From JBBRHH01 sp038222915 (GTDB lineage Bacteria; Planctomycetota; Phycisphaerae; Tepidisphaerales; Tepidisphaeraceae): 15,866 nt of DNA. Shown in pieces: positions 13,801 through 15,866 of the stretch (position 1 is its first letter; every line of letters starts with the position of its first letter). The stretch spans positions 1 through 15,866 of the forward strand of contig JBBRHH010000070.1 of NCBI GenBank assembly GCA_038222915.1. The letters run 5' to 3'. A program made the translations under genes and the position numbers. A model generated the notes under the pieces. That model was not told the DNA's origin, did not search any database, and saw nothing but the letters and a program-made list of their open reading frames with translations.

Positions 13801-15866
13801 CCGGCCCCCTCGCCATGAACGTCGCCGGCGATCTCTTCTCCACCTCCGGAGCTGATCTGGTCAAAGTCGATCTCGCCACCGGCGCCCATCAAACCATCGT
13901 CGCCGGCGATCTCATTGAACCGCAAGCTATGGCCCTCGACAAAGCCGGCAACTTTTACATTTACGATCACTCACTCGACCGCCGCACCATCCGCGTCTAC
14001 AGCCCCGCCGGCAAATTACTCCGCTCCATCGGCACGCCCGGCGGCTACGTCGTCGGCCCCTGGGACCCCAGCCGCCTCCACGACATCACCGCCCTCGTCA
14101 TCGACAAGAATGAACATCTCTGGGCCGTCGATCAAACCTACTACCCCAAGCGCATCAGCGAATGGACCCTCGACGGCAAATGGCAGAAGGATTTCTGGGG
14201 CAACACCTCCTACGGCGGCGGCGGCGTCCTCGATCCCAACGACAAGCGCCGCCTCTTCTACAACAACATGGAATTCGCGCTCGACTGGGAGACCGGCCAC
14301 AGCCACATGAAGAATATCACCTGGCTCGGCGATATGCCGCCCGGTGAAGTTCCCATCCCGCTGAACGGCCATACCTATCTGGTCACGCGGATGATGAGCA
14401 ACGACTCCAACCAGCAGTGCGGTCACGTCTACCTTTACGACAAGGACCATCTGAAATCCGTCGCCGCCATGGGCCGCGCCGATGCATTCCCACCCCTTAG
14501 CAAGCCCGCCATCCTGGCCGCTACCGGCGGAAAAAATCTGACCGAACAAAACTTCGTCTGGTCCGACCTCAACGGCGACGGCGAAGTTCAGGCCAACGAA
14601 GTCACCCTCTTCCCGCGCAAAAAAGAAGACAGCGCCGGCATGGGCCTGACCAACTTCAACACCGACTTGGGCGTTCAATTCTCCATCTGGAGATTCCAGG
14701 TGAAAAACTTCCTTCCCAGTGGCGTCCCCGTCTATGAGGTGAAGGAGTTCCCAAAACTGCACGGCCTCACCCCCTTCCGTCTTGACAACGGCAACTTCCA
14801 CACCATTGGCGATCACTCTCCTGAAATCGTCATGGACCCCGAAGGCAAGCACATCTGGACCTACCCCGCCGAAGGCATGACCACCCAGGGCTACGCCGAT
14901 GCCAAGCCCTACTCACCCGGCCAGGTCGTCTCCCAGTTCTCGGTCGCCGGCCACGGGTCCACCCACGCCGGTGATCTCGGCGAATTCCTGGTCATGCACA
15001 CCAACATGGGCGTCTGGAATCTCTGGACCGCCGACGGCCTCCTCGCCGCCACCATCTTCAATGACCAGCGCCTCCCCGGCATGCGATCTTGGTCCATGCC
15101 CGAACACGAGCGCGGTATGAACATGGATGATGTCACGATCGGCCAGGAACATTTCCAGGCATACTTCTGCCGCACTTCCGACAACCACTACTACGCCGTC
15201 GCCGGCCACAACCACGTCAGCGTCGTCGAAGTGCTCGGCATGGATAAATTCAAACGCGCCACCGGCAAACTCGAAATCACCGGCGAATTGATCGCCACAA
15301 CCGCCGCCTGGGATGCGAGCAGGGAAAAGGAACAGGTCTACACCCGCGCTCCAGTCCTCGATTGTTATCACGTCACCACGCCACCCAAAATTGACGGCAG
15401 CACCTCCGACTGGGATGCAGAAAGCCCGGCCGCCGATTTCGGCCGCGACACCAAGGGGAAAATGGCTCACGGCGGCACGCTCCGCACCGCCTTCGACGCG
15501 AAAAATCTCTACCTCTGCTACGAAATCCAGGGCCTGGGCCCAATCAAAAATACCGGCGAGCAATGGGATCGCCTCTTCAAGACCGGCGCGGCCGTTGATC
15601 TGCAAATCGGCACCGACCCCGCCGCTAATGCCGCCCGCACCGCACCCGTCGCCGGCGACAAACGTCTCCTCATGACCTTCACCGGCCCCACCCACACGCC
15701 CACCGCCGTGCTCTACGAGGCGGTCGTCCCCGGAACCTCGCCCGACGCAACATGGAAGGCCGCCTCTCCCATCGGCCAAGTCTCGTTCGACCGCGTCCGC
15801 AAACTAGAAACTGTCGGCCTGGCCTTCTCAGGTGACGCCGATCGCTACGTGGTCGAAGCCGCCATC
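10812..15866 (+). CDS. Very large secreted modular protein (discoidin-like, FlgD-like, beta-propeller, EF-hand, CBM9-like), partial at the 3' edge
   Basis: The frame from ATG 10812 is open for 1685 codons to the window edge, so the stop lies beyond. A Sec signal peptide is clear: MKSKTVR, a hydrophobic core to about residue 27, then APSETA. AAGGAAAC lies just upstream. Modules, by pattern: discoidin/F5-8-like sandwiches around residues 95-116, 200-350, 660-760 and 795-935, each centred on a phrase such as VFRHPVAIGSI, SWFILTWKQPQKISALWM or YALEWKEVQPLRGLAI; a FlgD-type Ig domain near 367-430 with NLFARV and WDLKDEAGNTVAPGNYTW; beta-propeller-like blades before and after, the best NHL-like ones near 1032-1131; one canonical EF-hand loop (Asp1252 to Glu1263); and a CBM9-like start PPKIDGSTSDWD from about 1518 to the edge. 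No catalytic motif is recognised. It is probably an extracellular or surface glycan-related protein. Confidence 0.8.
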   Translation, partial: MKSKTVRLTLAGTLSALSVLALITIAAPSETAPATITATSLNATDVDFTTSRLLRGSASAPAIEKALLHVLGIGQLVNNGPVLSPPEALRTNDAPVQYLIVFRHPVAIGSIQITGTPTVLKILKPGSTLPADPIIAAIWQQIDVPPHQSGASEVVLPSGTQTAAILLSDAKSQDDSRLASVRIMKARLNNVTPLALAYADSEFIATSPFGPPQVHAASIITKGGYPHWQNTGPDEQARIRRGPISDIAPSWFILTWKQPQKISALWMADNFEQVNVEYFIGAESLNPRAATDSEWKNLRDLKTVAANGRMIELPEPLTTRAIRLNILKTHEGPLAKLFGLHVFTDLKDQPVPAATNAGEDVPPPLRIPYTMDVDGKATIAIDAADGHRVRNLFARVDTAKGPHEAPWDLKDEAGNTVAPGNYTWKMISAPPLGLRYQMTPYPNVTENSPDNPPWHTSMSGPGGWLADHTAPRSGTTSGDFVFFGAPVSESGVSMAVCDLTGKKLWAVPSFAGFTGSHLLAADDKTVFNMFFNSTVTDASHVDSIADRVWAVDIATHQVKEIAQLTATSTRKRALQSAVAFQNKLYMSINAPENWLATSGSPADVDIENCYPHLAATRQPKYMLEDVPDARGDLMAMFHLTPNPPRSTALKFIESTAGKSPRHHVVLAFRKPTSIGTIILPRPEDEAVHMRLSFLKPDAPYPPNAGTPSQWEQFAAQPKASWDVAIAPKNCVTRALRVTFSRGEDDTFTEPDESLEYGSLKAIGDKPELKTAPKEDDMGLDNVNWTGRLEGLKIIGRRFENAAPLATVRLSSGAINKAGAWDAKRTTPLTDEDPAIYALEWKEVQPLRGLAIKEIDAKRTEIDVYTGAGTGPIDIRSDKDWKHIDTYIQKRRIGTMNQSNEQARYLDGYIEFGNEIKTRGVRLRVCEQWADRGREELFRWDVPRDKFDPTRCRIFGLAAMKYVGGESASVSDPLAYQRIEVLDGATGKIVKETPIAKPGPLAMNVAGDLFSTSGADLVKVDLATGAHQTIVAGDLIEPQAMALDKAGNFYIYDHSLDRRTIRVYSPAGKLLRSIGTPGGYVVGPWDPSRLHDITALVIDKNEHLWAVDQTYYPKRISEWTLDGKWQKDFWGNTSYGGGGVLDPNDKRRLFYNNMEFALDWETGHSHMKNITWLGDMPPGEVPIPLNGHTYLVTRMMSNDSNQQCGHVYLYDKDHLKSVAAMGRADAFPPLSKPAILAATGGKNLTEQNFVWSDLNGDGEVQANEVTLFPRKKEDSAGMGLTNFNTDLGVQFSIWRFQVKNFLPSGVPVYEVKEFPKLHGLTPFRLDNGNFHTIGDHSPEIVMDPEGKHIWTYPAEGMTTQGYADAKPYSPGQVVSQFSVAGHGSTHAGDLGEFLVMHTNMGVWNLWTADGLLAATIFNDQRLPGMRSWSMPEHERGMNMDDVTIGQEHFQAYFCRTSDNHYYAVAGHNHVSVVEVLGMDKFKRATGKLEITGELIATTAAWDASREKEQVYTRAPVLDCYHVTTPPKIDGSTSDWDAESPAADFGRDTKGKMAHGGTLRTAFDAKNLYLCYEIQGLGPIKNTGEQWDRLFKTGAAVDLQIGTDPAANAARTAPVAGDKRLLMTFTGPTHTPTAVLYEAVVPGTSPDATWKAASPIGQVSFDRVRKLETVGLAFSGDADRYVVEAAI

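Noticed and set aside
13029..15779. Three long minus-strand frames (13029-13970, 14016-14852, 14913-15779)
   Set aside because: All mirror the large secreted protein, whose plus-strand frame is continuous, starts with a signal peptide and contains recognisable modules.

Overview
The window is a GC-rich bacterial chromosome segment with tightly packed, mostly unrelated housekeeping and accessory genes and no rRNA, tRNA or CRISPR. The gene mix (secreted sialate O-acetylesterase, a very large secreted multi-domain surface protein, an orphan FliN, a B12-dependent acyl-CoA mutase) would suit the Planctomycetes-Verrucomicrobia group, perhaps a Phycisphaerae-like planctomycete. That is an inference from gene style only, and I hold it with low confidence.

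Layout. (1) 1-1665: a sialate O-acetylesterase gene open at the left edge. Its conserved tail breaks off near 1420 and runs into the 3' end of an unrelated gene in another frame. The strand composition also flips there, from G-rich to C-rich on the top strand. (2) 1739-3962: a quinone-oxidoreductase-like MDR enzyme, a convergent orphan fliN on the minus strand, and a membrane-anchored M48 metalloprotease. (3) 3986-4823: a MITE-like imperfect inverted repeat, then a mazEF toxin-antitoxin pair with a candidate promoter and operator palindrome. The composition of mazEF differs from its neighbours. (4) 7824-4835, minus strand: a two-gene operon with an ATGA overlap. The first gene is a B12-binding domain fused to a MeaB/MeaI-type GTPase and the second is the catalytic mutase subunit. 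Together they are an isobutyryl-CoA mutase IcmF split in two, with a REP-like double hairpin placed in frame in the first gene's linker. (5) 8080-9629: a GAF-domain protein overlapping a ParA/MinD-like ATPase that has Arg in place of the signature Lys. (6) 10688-9651, minus strand: glutaminase. (7) 10812 to the right edge: a secreted protein of more than 1685 residues, open at the right edge, with discoidin-like, FlgD-like, beta-propeller, EF-hand and CBM9-like parts.

How the genes work together. Three units are clear functional modules: mazEF, the split acyl-CoA mutase with its own G-protein chaperone (branched/linear short-chain acyl-CoA metabolism), and the translationally coupled GAF-ParA signalling pair. 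The esterase at the left edge and the large protein at the right edge both point to handling of complex glycans outside the cytoplasm. The remaining genes look like independent transcription units. From 1420 onward the top strand is C-rich whichever strand the gene is on, so the coding strand of minus-strand genes is G-rich. This looks like a replication-strand bias.
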